Shown: positions 14,539-24,000 of the stretch, one piece after another | How positions within the stretch are numbered: position 1 is the first letter of the stretch | Layout of the letters: the number at the start of each line of letters is the position of its first letter | Source of the DNA: Ignavibacteria bacterium | GTDB taxonomy: Bacteria > Bacteroidota > Ignavibacteria > Ignavibacteriales > SURF-24 | Assembly: GCA_025612375.1 (NCBI GenBank) | Contig: JAAXKN010000037.1 | Location: forward strand, 1-40,511 | Direction of reading: 5' to 3' | Length of the DNA: 40,511 nucleotides | Made by a program: the position numbers and the translations under genes | The notes under the pieces: model-generated | Seen by the model: the letters and a program-made list of their open reading frames with translations, nothing else | Databases searched by the model: none | What the model was told of the DNA's origin: nothing

Positions 14539-16782
14539 ATGAAAAAACTTTTTCTTGTTACTTTGGGGGTTATTATGGCCTCTCTTACGTATGCGCAGCA
14601 AAAAGAGGATTTTACAAAGTACGTTAATCCTTTTATTGGTACTGCAGCACACGGGCACACTTTTCCCGCCGCGTCGCTTCCGTTTTCAATGGTGCAGCTG
14701 GGTCCCGACACGGGTACAGAGGGGTGGGACTGGTGCTCGGGCTATAACTATCAGGATAAGAGCATAATGGGCTTCAGCCATACGCACCTTTCAGGGACCG
14801 GAGTAGGTGATATGGGCGACTTTCTTATTATGCCGGTTGTGGGAACGCTTAAGACGGAGCCCGGGGATAAGGATAAGCCCCAAACGGGCTACAGATCCGG
14901 ATTCTCACATGAAAATGAAACTGCAAGCCCCGGCTACTATTCTGTATTCCTTGATGATCCCAAAGTTAAGGCTGAATTAACCACAACACTCCGTGCGGGA
15001 ATTCATAAGTATACTTTCCCTCAGACGGACAGCGCGCATTTTATAATTGACCTCAGGCATACGGTTTACAACCAGAAGGTTGTCATGTCCACGGTGTCAA
15101 TAAAATCAAATGACCTCATTACGGGCTATCACCAGGTAATGGGAATGGCAAAGAACAGGTTTATCTATTTTGCCGCGAGGTTTTCAAAGCCTTTTGATTC
15201 ATACGGGCTTAAGATAAGAGGAGAGATCGTAGAGAACTGGCCCGAAGAATCCTCAGACAGCCTTCTGGCTTTTGTGAATTTTAAGACCGGGAAGGATGAG
15301 GCGGTTTATATAAAAGCCGGGATCTCGTATGTCTCGACCGAGGAAGCTCTTAACAATCTGGATAAAGAGATTCCGGGATGGGATTTTGAAAAGGTGAGGA
15401 GTGACGCAAAAGAAGCGTGGAATAAGGAGCTTTCGAAAGTGTCCGTTGATGCTTCGGAAAAGGATAAAACTATTTTCTATACGGCTCTTTATCACAGTTT
15501 CTTAACTCCAGGCCTCTGCATGGATATTAGCGGGAGCTACCGGGGATATGACGGGCTGATACACAAGGCCAAGGGGTTTTCGAAGTATTCCACTTTTTCC
15601 TTGTGGGACACTTTCCGCGCGGCTCATCCGCTTTATACGATACTGGTGCCTGAAAGGGTGAATGATTTTGTAAACTCTTTACTGGCTGACTATGAAGAGA
15701 ATACATTTAAGATACTTCCCATATGGCCCCTGGCAAATATAGAGACCTGGGCAATGATAGGCTATCATTCGGCTTCTGTTATTTCTGAAGCATACGTTAA
15801 AGGTATAAGGGGCTACGACGCCAGACTGGCTTTTGAGGCGATGAAGATGAGCGCCACGTGCCGAATATATGAAGGCCTTGAAGAGTACATGAAACTGGGT
15901 TACGTGCCGGCAGACCACTGGGAGCAGTCGGCATCCAAAACGCTCGAGTATGCCTTTGACGACTGGTGCATTGCGCGTGCGGCAAAGGAGATGGGGCTGG
16001 AAGATGAGTACAATACATTCCTCAAGCGTTCAGAAAACTACAGGAATGTTTTTGACAGGTCTGCGGGTTTTATGCGCGGGCGCAACTCGGACGGAACGTG
16101 GCGAAAGGACTTCAGTCCCCTTAACGCCTCTTACGGAAACGATTTTACAGAAGGCAACTCATGGCAGTACACGTGGTTTGTGCCGCAGGATGTTCAGGGG
16201 CTGATCAGTCTTATGGGGGGAAAAGAGGCTTTTGTAAAAAAACTGGATTCTCTCTTTACAATTACAGGCAGGAGCGAGGGAACTCCAATGGACGTATCGG
16301 GAACCATAGGGCAGTACGCGCACGGCAATGAACCGGGGCATCACACAGTCTATCTTTACAGTTATGCGGGATACCCGTGGAAGACGCAGGAAAGGGTAAA
16401 GGAGATAATGAGGCTTTTCTATACTGACAAGCCCGACGGGCTTTGCGGCAACGAGGACTGCGGGCAGATGTCGGCCTGGTATGTTATGAGCGCGCTTGGC
16501 CTGTATGCTGTAAACCCTGCAAGCGGAATGTATGTGCTGGGTTCGCCGGCGTTAAAGGAGGTAAAGATTAAAACGGCAAAAGGAAATGAATTTGTTATAA
16601 AGGCTGATAACCTTTCCGGCGAGAATGTTTACGTGAAGTCGGTAAAGCTTAACGGAAAGCCGTACCACAGTTTTGAGATCAGTCATAATGATCTCTTACA
16701 GGGCGGAAGTCTTGAGTTTCAGATGAATAAGGAGCCGGAGAAGACTTTTGGGATAAACTTAAGGACTCAGAAAGCCCAATAA
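14539..16782 (+). CDS. GH92 family exo-alpha-mannosidase, secreted
   Basis: 747 residues. GH92 enzymes are calcium-dependent inverting exo-alpha-mannosidases trimming mannose from glycans. A signal peptide covers 1-19 (cut after TYA), so it acts in the periplasm or outside. Family blocks appear in order: VNPFIGTAAHGHTFPAASLPF near the N-terminus, GFSHTHLSGTGVGDMGDF, TEGNSWQYTW (about 537-546, with Glu538 as candidate acid), NEPGHHTVYLY and GNEDCGQMSAWYV (637-649, with Asp640 as candidate base region). AGG lies 8 nt before the ATG. It is the second gene after the oxidoreductase. No SusC/SusD pair or other glycosidase is nearby, so this is not a classical polysaccharide-utilisation locus. Linkage specificity is unknown. 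Confidence 0.95.
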   Translation: MKKLFLVTLGVIMASLTYAQQKEDFTKYVNPFIGTAAHGHTFPAASLPFSMVQLGPDTGTEGWDWCSGYNYQDKSIMGFSHTHLSGTGVGDMGDFLIMPVVGTLKTEPGDKDKPQTGYRSGFSHENETASPGYYSVFLDDPKVKAELTTTLRAGIHKYTFPQTDSAHFIIDLRHTVYNQKVVMSTVSIKSNDLITGYHQVMGMAKNRFIYFAARFSKPFDSYGLKIRGEIVENWPEESSDSLLAFVNFKTGKDEAVYIKAGISYVSTEEALNNLDKEIPGWDFEKVRSDAKEAWNKELSKVSVDASEKDKTIFYTALYHSFLTPGLCMDISGSYRGYDGLIHKAKGFSKYSTFSLWDTFRAAHPLYTILVPERVNDFVNSLLADYEENTFKILPIWPLANIETWAMIGYHSASVISEAYVKGIRGYDARLAFEAMKMSATCRIYEGLEEYMKLGYVPADHWEQSASKTLEYAFDDWCIARAAKEMGLEDEYNTFLKRSENYRNVFDRSAGFMRGRNSDGTWRKDFSPLNASYGNDFTEGNSWQYTWFVPQDVQGLISLMGGKEAFVKKLDSLFTITGRSEGTPMDVSGTIGQYAHGNEPGHHTVYLYSYAGYPWKTQERVKEIMRLFYTDKPDGLCGNEDCGQMSAWYVMSALGLYAVNPASGMYVLGSPALKEVKIKTAKGNEFVIKADNLSGENVYVKSVKLNGKPYHSFEISHNDLLQGGSLEFQMNKEPEKTFGINLRTQKAQ

Positions 16783-16804
16783 AATCAGAGCGGCTTTATT
16801 AATG

Positions 16805-16854
16805 GAATCCCGGGGGAATGAATTGGCTGCAGGCAAGCCACCCCTCCGGGATTC
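16805..16854. terminator. Long stem-loop between convergent genes
   Basis: GAATCCCGG (16805-16813) pairs perfectly with CCGGGATTC (16846-16854). The stem continues inside with GGG/CCC around a one-base bulge, and an inner TGGCT/AGCCA helix can form in the loop. It lies between the ends of the GH92 (+) and DinB (-) genes. T tracts are poor on both sides, so it may be a bidirectional terminator of modest strength. Confidence 0.5.
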
Positions 16855-16860
16855 TTAATT

Positions 16861-17391
16861 TCAGGGGACATCCCTTAATGCCGCGGTTGTCTTGGGATGG
16901 AGATAGCTGCCTATGATGTAAGTGGTTTTTTCCCAGTCCTCAACCGGAGACTTCCACTTCCTGTCTAAAGCCCGCCTGAGATAAATTATCTGCGCAAGGT
17001 GATAAAGGTGATGCTGGCTGAGGTGCGGCAGTATATGGTCCAGGCTCTCGTGCTCCGGAGCGATTTCCGAAGGCCTCGGTTTCATCAGTTCTGAATCCTC
17101 GCTAAGTCCGTTAAGTATTTCCAGGACATACTCTTCAGTTTTTTTTACTGCCGATTTCAGCGCATGCTCATCACCTGTTTTAGGGGCTTCGAAAGCCGGC
17201 ACATATCCCATTTTTTTAAGGAAGTGAAGATCGACCCTGATGATGTGGGCTGCAATTTCGGCAATAGGGCGCGATTCAGGAGCGGGTTTCCATGTAAGTT
17301 CTTCCTTTGTGGCGCCGTCGACCGCCTTATAGACCACCTGCGAGGATGCGCGGAAAATTTCCGAGATCATTGTAATTCTTTCTCTGAACAT
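16861..17391 (-). CDS. DinB-like four-helix metal-binding protein
   Basis: 176 residues, cytoplasmic. The DinB/YfiT fold is a four-helix bundle with a three-histidine metal site, often linked to thiol chemistry or damage response. Visible features are ISEIFRASSQVVYKAVDG, ITKEEL-like text in helix 1-2, the first ligand in EIAAHIIRVD (about His48), and the pair in LPHLSQHHLYHLAQIIYLRR near 126-145. Length is normal. The start at 17391 has no strong ribosome-binding site; Met8 (MISEIFR) is an alternative. It is flanked by convergent GH92 and, upstream, the small secreted protein on the same strand. Its enzyme activity cannot be stated. Confidence 0.82.
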   Translation of the reverse strand: MFRERITMISEIFRASSQVVYKAVDGATKEELTWKPAPESRPIAEIAAHIIRVDLHFLKKMGYVPAFEAPKTGDEHALKSAVKKTEEYVLEILNGLSEDSELMKPRPSEIAPEHESLDHILPHLSQHHLYHLAQIIYLRRALDRKWKSPVEDWEKTTYIIGSYLHPKTTAALRDVP

Positions 17392-17498
17392 TATTAAGCC
17401 TTCCCTTCAGATATTATAATTAAAATCTAAATATTCCAGATGTAACTGCAATCCGTATTTTGATATACTTTACAGCTCCGGGATACCGGGAGGCCTTA

Positions 17499-17527
17499 TA
17501 AAAAAATGGCTTCCGGATGGAAGCCAT
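17499..17527 (-). terminator. Rho-independent terminator of the small secreted protein gene
   Basis: ATGGCTTCC (17506-17514), a GGAT loop and GGAAGCCAT (17519-17527) form a perfect 9-bp stem. On the minus strand it is followed directly by a T tract (complement of 17500-17505). It starts 29 nt after the stop codon at 17556. Confidence 0.88.
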
Positions 17528-17555
17528 GAGAAAAATCTGTTTATTGCCTGAACCG

Positions 17556-18071
17556 CTATTTGCTCCTTTGGGACTTTCCTTCGACGTATGTCCTGAAGTT
17601 CTTTCCGTCCTGCGACATGGCAAATATGGTATTTACAGTATTGCTGTCAATGACAGAATAGGTGAGTCTGAACACCGGGGCGCTGGGAGTTTTATCGCTT
17701 GTAAAAACAATGTCACTGTCATTCGGGAAAGTAACTGAATAGTTAATCACGTGCCCTTCATTGTCGAAATAGATTGCCTTGCCGGGGTTGCCGGAACTGT
17801 CAGGATAAATTATGAGCAGGTCGTCATGAACAATCAGGGGTTTATCCTTTTGAGCCGGATATTCAGAGTGGCTTTTTCTGACAAATACATTATTATCCAG
17901 GTCGGGCTTAAATGAAAAATATCCCTGGCCTTCGCCGGGTTTACCGCTGCCTTCACCCTTCCAGTTTCCGGTCAGGTAATTAAGTTTTTCCCAGTTGCTG
18001 TTTTTCCCCTGGCCTGAGACGGCGCCTGTTACAATAATAAGAAATGCTGCTAAAATCAGATTTAATTTCAT
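17556..18071 (-). CDS. Small secreted protein, lipocalin/DUF1579-like
   Basis: 171 residues with a clean signal peptide (about 1-20, cut near SGQG), so exported. The mature part begins WEKLNYLTGNWKGEGSG and alternates short polar and hydrophobic strands (YFSFKPDL, FVRKSHSEY, DDLLIIYPD, GKAIYFDNEGHVINYSV). This suggests a small beta-barrel like the GxW-containing DUF1579/nitrobindin-like or lipocalin-like proteins, but I would not assign a ligand. AAAGG lies about 8 nt before the ATG. It is transcribed away from the chemoreceptor gene and ends at its own terminator, so it is probably monocistronic. Confidence 0.75.
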   Translation of the reverse strand: MKLNLILAAFLIIVTGAVSGQGKNSNWEKLNYLTGNWKGEGSGKPGEGQGYFSFKPDLDNNVFVRKSHSEYPAQKDKPLIVHDDLLIIYPDSSGNPGKAIYFDNEGHVINYSVTFPNDSDIVFTSDKTPSAPVFRLTYSVIDSNTVNTIFAMSQDGKNFRTYVEGKSQRSK

Positions 18072-18419
18072 GTTCGGGACCTTTTCAATGATAATTTGAC
18101 CGGAATAATAGCAAAGTATAAGCTGGTATGCAAATTCTGCGCACTGAATTTGCTGCTCTGATGGATAAATTTGGGCGGTAGGAAAATTTTTATTAAAAAT
18201 AGTTGTTGACTATTGTAAAATAATTTCAAAACCATCCGATAATAACTCTATCTTCCAATGCATAAATAATTCGTAAAGTTGTAATTATTTGAATCTCGCT
18301 GATGATTATCAAGTTATTAGATCAAGCTGCGCGCGGTCCTGTGGAAAAAACTGACTGCATTGGAAATCAAATCATATTATAATTGTCAATTAAGTGACTT
18401 TTTCAAACGGGGAGAAATT
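18072..18419. other. 348-bp divergent region upstream of the chemoreceptor
   Basis: It separates the small secreted protein (-) from the chemoreceptor (+). It contains the sigma28-like promoter at 18216-18242 and a leader of roughly 170 nt. The frame of the chemoreceptor is open from a TTG at 18360, but this lies upstream of the real ribosome-binding site. No RNA gene or small protein could be supported. Confidence 0.6.
18216..18242 (+). promoter_or_regulatory. Sigma28 (FliA)-type promoter of the chemoreceptor
   Basis: TAAA (18216-18219), a spacer of exactly 15 nt and TCCGATAA (18235-18242) match the flagellar sigma28 consensus TAAA-N15-GCCGATAA at eleven of twelve positions. The gene downstream is a chemoreceptor, the standard target of FliA. 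Confidence 0.6.
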
Positions 18420-20516
18420 ATGAAGTGGTTCGGTAACCTAAAAATCGGTGTCAGACTAACAGTGAGCTTTTGCATTGTAGCTGTTATTGCTGCCATTATT
18501 GGATTGGTTGGATCTTATAATCTTAACAAAGTTGCAAAATCAAGTGAAAGTATGTGGGTGGACCATGCACTGCCGATTGCCAAGCTGGGAGATGTGCTGC
18601 AGCGTTATCAGCATGTAAGGGTCTCCACGTTGAAGGCGGTAATGGAGAACGACAGAAGCAAGGTGCAGGGATATGTTGACGACATATCAAATGATTCAAA
18701 AGCAATTTCTGAAGAGATTGAGTTCAGCTCCAAATCGGCCGATACAGATCAGGAGAAAGAATTTGTAAGAAATGCCAAAGAAAAAAGGGAGAATTACAGA
18801 AAGTACCTGCTGGAAGTTGAAAACCTGGCACTTGAGAATAAGGATGAAGAAGCAAGAGCCGTACTGCTTGGCGATATGACAAGAGCCGCAGTGGAATACG
18901 AACAGGCAATAGAATCCTGGGTGAAGTTCAACCAGGATGAAGGCGACAAGATTTCCTCTCAAAATGTAGAAGAAGCCGGTTCCGCAGTTACAACTATGTA
19001 TATTTTTATGATAATTGGTGTTGCGGCTTCAATCGGTTTCGGAATTTTCATTTCCGGCCAGATAAAGCGCCCCGTAAACAAAGTGCTTAATATGGCGCAG
19101 GAACTGCAGAAGGGGCACGTGGAAGCAAGAGCCAATGTGGACGCGGGTGATGAGATAGGTGTGATGGCAAAGGTGCTTGACCAGTTTGCGTACCAGCTGG
19201 AAAAGCTTGCCGAAGGAATGTATGCTACCTCGCAGGGGGATCTTTCCACTGAGTTCACGGTATATGACAGTAAAGATAAGCTTTCCCCTGCCATGAATGC
19301 ATTCACAAAAGTAATTAGGGATTTGACGGAAGAAGTAAACGGACTGACGAAAGCCGCAGTGGATGGGGAGCTTTCAAAAAGAGGAAATGCTGAGAAGTAC
19401 AGCGGCGGTTATAAAAAGATAGTATCCGGAATTAATGATACTCTTGATACAATAATGTCTAAGATACGCGATTATGAAGCAGTGGTGGAAAAAGTTGCAC
19501 AGGGCGACCTGACGGCGAGAATGACAGGCGAGTATAAGGGTGAGTATAAGAAACTGCAGAACAATGCAAACCACCTGGCTGAATCGCTCAACTCCCTTAT
19601 TCTTCAGGTGCACGAAGCAACCGAGGCTACGGCAAGTTCGGCAAATGAGATCTCTTCATCTTCGGAACAGATGTCGGCCGGAAGCCAGGAACAGGCACAG
19701 CAGGCTACAGAAGTTGCCGGGGCTATTGAAGAGATGACAAAGACTGTTTACGAGACAGCCAAGAACGCCAATGAGGCTGCCGAGGTATCCAGAGGATCGA
19801 GCCAGGCGGCAGAAAAGGGCGCAAAGAAAGTAGAGGAAACAAAGAAAGGCATTAACAAAATAGTTTCCTCATCTGAAGAGACTGCAAAGATTGTTGCATC
19901 ACTTTCAAAGAGGACTGACCAGATTGGTGAAATCACCCAGGTAATTGACGACATTGCAGACCAGACAAATCTGCTTGCACTAAACGCCGCAATTGAGGCA
20001 GCACGTGCCGGCGAGCAGGGCCGCGGTTTTGCGGTTGTGGCAGACGAGGTAAGGAAGCTTGCCGAGCGTACAACGAAGGCAACAAAAGAAATTGCCGAGA
20101 CGATCAAAGCAATTCAGATGGAAGCTAAAGGGGCAGACCAGGCCATGGGTGAATCGAGGACTGCAGTTGAAGCAGGCATGAAGCTTACTGAAGAAGTGGC
20201 TGAGGTATTAGGTGAAATTCTTAAGGGAGCGCAGAAGACTACTGACGTGGTACTGCAGGTTGCGGCTGCAAGTGAGGAGCAGTCGAGCGCGGCCGAGCAG
20301 ATCTCGAAGAACATTGAAGGCATTTCCAGCGTCACACAGCAGTCAGCCGCAGGAACCGAGCAGATAGCGCGTGCAGCCGAGGACTTAAACCGTCTTACGG
20401 TAAACCTGCAGGAACTGGTATCGAGATTTAAGCTGGATGTGAATGATGGAGGCAGATCGATGCAGAAAGAAAAGTTTGCGCTGAAAGGCCACAGCAATAA
20501 GCTAATGAGAAACTGA
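18420..20516 (+). CDS. Methyl-accepting chemotaxis protein with several HAMP-like modules
   Basis: 698 residues, inner-membrane chemoreceptor signalling to CheA/CheW. TM1 is about 11-32, a periplasmic four-helix-bundle type sensor (4HB_MCP) about 33-190, and TM2 about 191-212. A HAMP domain begins at [10 protein letters not shown], followed by at least two more HAMP-like segments (around [17 protein letters not shown] and [19 protein letters not shown]). The long cytoplasmic coiled coil has its conserved tip [31 protein letters not shown] near 515-545. Glu/Gln-rich EEQSSA and SSSEQMSAG regions are likely methylation sites. ATG 18420 is chosen because GGGGAG lies 6 nt before it. The TTG at 18360 has no such signal. 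No other che or flagellar gene is in the window. Confidence 0.95.
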   Translation: MKWFGNLKIGVRLTVSFCIVAVIAAIIGLVGSYNLNKVAKSSESMWVDHALPIAKLGDVLQRYQHVRVSTLKAVMENDRSKVQGYVDDISNDSKAISEEIEFSSKSADTDQEKEFVRNAKEKRENYRKYLLEVENLALENKDEEARAVLLGDMTRAAVEYEQAIESWVKFNQDEGDKISSQNVEEAGSAVTTMYIFMIIGVAASIGFGIFISGQIKRPVNKVLNMAQELQKGHVEARANVDAGDEIGVMAKVLDQFAYQLEKLAEGMYATSQGDLSTEFTVYDSKDKLSPAMNAFTKVIRDLTEEVNGLTKAAVDGELSKRGNAEKYSGGYKKIVSGINDTLDTIMSKIRDYEAVVEKVAQGDLTARMTGEYKGEYKKLQNNANHLAESLNSLILQVHEATEATASSANEISSSSEQMSAGSQEQAQQATEVAGAIEEMTKTVYETAKNANEAAEVSRGSSQAAEKGAKKVEETKKGINKIVSSSEETAKIVASLSKRTDQIGEITQVIDDIADQTNLLALNAAIEAARAGEQGRGFAVVADEVRKLAERTTKATKEIAETIKAIQMEAKGADQAMGESRTAVEAGMKLTEEVAEVLGEILKGAQKTTDVVLQVAAASEEQSSAAEQISKNIEGISSVTQQSAAGTEQIARAAEDLNRLTVNLQELVSRFKLDVNDGGRSMQKEKFALKGHSNKLMRN

Positions 20517-20544
20517 CCGTAAAGCGTCAGCCTGCCAGATTAAG

Positions 20545-20588
20545 ACGGGATGTTATCCAACGCATGGATGGCATCCCGTATTTTTTTT
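20545..20588 (+). terminator. Rho-independent terminator of the chemoreceptor gene
   Basis: ACGGGATG (20545-20552) and ATCC pair with GGAT and CATCCCGT (20572-20579) around a small TT/GG internal loop, followed by an A and eight T residues. It begins 29 nt after the stop codon. Confidence 0.92.
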
Positions 20589-21060
20589 AGTTGTTAAGGC
20601 AAAACGCAGTAAAACCGGTAGAAATTACGGCAATTATGCCGAAAAACTAAAATTAATTAGAAAAATTCTGATATTTCTTTACTTATTGACTTGAAAATGT
20701 ACAAACCTGAACTTATATTCGATATCAGATACAGACATGCAGGAATCTTTATTAAATATTACCCTATTGATAAGGAAGAAATTCTTCTCTGAAGAATTAT
20801 GTCTTGAAGTTCATAATGTCCAACCTACAATTCTCAAACCAGGGATTACCAAACCTACGGCCGCAGAAAGTATTACCATACTAAAAGGCTAAACAGCTGG
20901 TCAATCCAAAATCAAATTATCTACACAAATAATAAAGATCATGGGTTGACCGGATCCGTGAGAATATTACAGGACTTAAAAATCTTTGCTCTTTTTTCTG
21001 AAAACTGAATTTATGGATAATAAGAAGTTATTTGTTTTATAACAGAAGGGAAGGCGGAAA
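20589..21060. other. 472-bp AT-rich region upstream of the glutamate synthase gene
   Basis: No credible gene. A 51-codon open frame (20737-20892) has no ribosome-binding site and no recognisable sequence. TTGACT (20686) and TTGACC (20954) are present but have no -10 at proper spacing, so no promoter is assigned. The leader next to the gene carries TTATGGATAATAAGAAGTTA and a GAAGGCGG ribosome-binding site. Confidence 0.5.
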
Positions 21061-24000
21061 ATGAAAGGTTCTGATCTCTACGGATTTAATCTGTTTGATG
21101 CAGAAAAGGATGCGTGCGCCATTATTGCACGCGTAAAAAAAGACGGTACAGCAACACACGGCAATGTAAAGCGTACGCTGCTGGCACTGGAGAATATGGG
21201 CCACCGTACGGGTGAAATAGACCACGAAGGCGACGGCACGGGAATACAGACAGACATACCAAAACAAATATGGATGGCAAGGCTTGAAGCGGAAGGGATA
21301 GATCCAAGAACAGTCTACCAGCATTATTTTACAGTTGCACACCTTATGATACGCGGGGAGCTTAACAGTCCGGGCTTAAAACAATCGCTCGAGGCGGCGG
21401 AGGCAATACTTAACCGCAACGGATTTGAGGTTTTATACAGCAAGCCTCTGCCTGTAAGAAGCGAGGCCCTGGGCGCACGCGCAAAGGCAATTGAGCCTGT
21501 GGTGTGGAGCTTAGCCATGATACCGCTTGGCAGGATAGCGCTATCGTGGAAGAATATTCTTACCTCGAGGCATGAAATTGAAAAGGAGCTTCCGCACATA
21601 CACGTAATGTCTATGAGTCCCAACAGCGTAATTTACAAAGTAAGGGGTGACGTGCGCACGCTTGTAAACTACTATCCCGATCTTAAGAACCCCGGCTTTA
21701 AGAGTGCAATTGCGCTTGGGCACGGGAGATACTCAACAAACACCGACTCAAACCATGAGCGTGCGCAGATGTTCTCGACGCTGGGGCATAACGGTGAGAT
21801 TAATACGATTGTAAGACTAAGGCGCGAGGCTGCAATGCTGGGCATGCCCGTTGTAGGGCTTGGCTCGGACAGCCAGGATTTGGACCGCCTGATTGAAAGC
21901 CTAATGTTCGTGAACAACTTTTCACTCATGGAAGCAATGGAGATTGTATTTCCTCCGGTGTGGAGCGAGATAGATTCGTACAAAGATGAGATGAAGGATA
22001 TATACACCTATTACAGGCGCGTGCTCGGGATGCCCGCACAGGGCCCGGCTGCAATTATTGCGCGCCAGGGTGATGAGATTGTATTTTCAGTTGACGCTCT
22101 GGGCTTAAGGCCCCTATGGATCGGTGAGACCGACAAGGAATATTTTGCCTCTTCGGAAAAAGGCGTTATTGAGCTTGAGCTATTGCACTCGGATCCCACG
22201 CCGATTGCGCCGGGAGAAAAAAGGGGATTTCTTTTAAGGCGCCCCATAAGCCAGATTGATTCAAATAACGGGGCCTTAATTCCGGGCAAAGCCGAGGCCT
22301 TTGACTACGCAAGCCTCCAGATGCAGATACTTAAAGAATTCAGGTACAGGAGAAGGAAAATTTGCCCCGTGCTGAAGCCTGAAAGAAAAGCTGAAAATGA
22401 GAATAATGATTACGCTCTTCCGGAGGCCGCAACTCCATGCCTGCGCTCATTCGGCTGGTACAGGGAGGATGAGGAATCTATTAGCAGCATGGCAAAGACT
22501 GGAAAGGAATCTGTTGGCGCAACGGGCTATGACGCACCTCTTGCAGTATTACGGAATGACATTGTAAACATTCCTGAATTCATAAAAGAAACAGTTGCCG
22601 TAGTTACTAACCCTTCAATTGACAGGGAGAGGGAAAGCGCACAGTTTTCTTTAAGGACATTCCTTGGTGCGCGGCCCGACTTCAAAAAGCCTGACATATA
22701 TCCCCAGATCATGCTTAGCCAGCCGGTGCTTATGGACGGATATAATGATGAAGAGATGGCATCGTTAAAAAGCCTTTATACTTCAGACGGGCCCAGGGTA
22801 TTATTTGAGGATTTATCATCCGAAGGCTCAGGCATGAAAGATCGGATGGACTCATTTATTGAAAAGATGATTAAGAAAATTGAGAAGGAAAATTCATCTA
22901 TTGTAATTTTGTCGGATGCCAATAAATATAGTGCAGAAAACAGCATTGATCCTTTCCTTACGCTTGGCGCGCTGAATGAGAAATTAAGACACATAAAGGA
23001 TAAAGACGGAATATCAATCAGGCGGAAAACCAGCCTTGTACTCCACTCGGGGCAGATCAGGAATACGCACGACTGCTGCGCTGCTCTCGGGCTTGGTGCC
23101 GATGCGCTTGCGCCTTATATGGTCTGGCAGGTTGTACGCTCCCATTCAGAGGGTGAGAGCCTGAGGCAGAGTCTGAAGAATGCAATGGACGTTCTGACCT
23201 CGGGAATTGAGAAAGTGATTTCCACAATGGGCATTCACGACCTTAGCGGCTACGCTCCCATGTTTGCATCAATAGGCCTCTCGCGTGAAATAGTAAAGGA
23301 GATAGGAATTACTTCGGCGCTTGATGAAGGGGCTTCTTTCCGTTATGAAGATCTTGATAACCAGTATAAAATGAGAAGGGATATACTTTCCTCAAAGGAA
23401 TCGCGCCTGCCGGTTGAAAACAGGCTTTACATAAAGTTGTGGAAGGCGCTTGGCGATTCTGCCATGGGGCGCCTGGAATACAGTTCATTTGAGGACAGGT
23501 ATAAAAAGCTGATTGATAAGCAGCCGGTTACATTCCGCCACATAATTGGAATTAAGAACGCGGCTGAGGCGGCAATGGACTGCGACATTACGACAGGAAG
23601 TTATGACGCACCATTTTATATTTCAGCCATGTCATTCGGCTCGCAGGGCGAGACGTCTTTCAGGGCGTATGCAGAGGCTGCATACCGTTCAAACATAATC
23701 TGCATGAACGGTGAAGGCGGGGAAATAAGAGACATTATGGGCAGGTACTACAACCACCGCGGGCAGCAGATTGCATCGGCACGTTTTGGTGTTAATGCGC
23801 TGATGCTCAATTCCTCGAAGTTCCTGGAGATAAAGGTTGGCCAGGGCGCAAAGCCGGGTGAAGGAGGCCACCTGCCGGGCTTTAAGGTTACTGCAAAAAT
23901 TGCAGAGACGAGGCATACTAATAGAGGGATAGACCTGATCTCGCCATCAAACAATCACGACATATATTCAATTGAGGACTTAGCGCAGCTGATTGAGGAG

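Noticed and set aside
19748-20497. Long antisense open frames (119 and 127 codons) inside the chemoreceptor gene
   Set aside because: Ser/Ala-rich composition mirrors the repetitive coiled-coil codons of the sense strand; no start signals.
20686-20719. TTGACT ... TATATT as promoter of gltB
   Set aside because: The spacer is 22 nt, too long for a sigma70 promoter, and it lies about 340 bp upstream of the gene.
20737-20892. 51-codon open frame upstream of gltB
   Set aside because: No ribosome-binding site, no recognisable protein, and such a length is expected by chance in AT-rich DNA.
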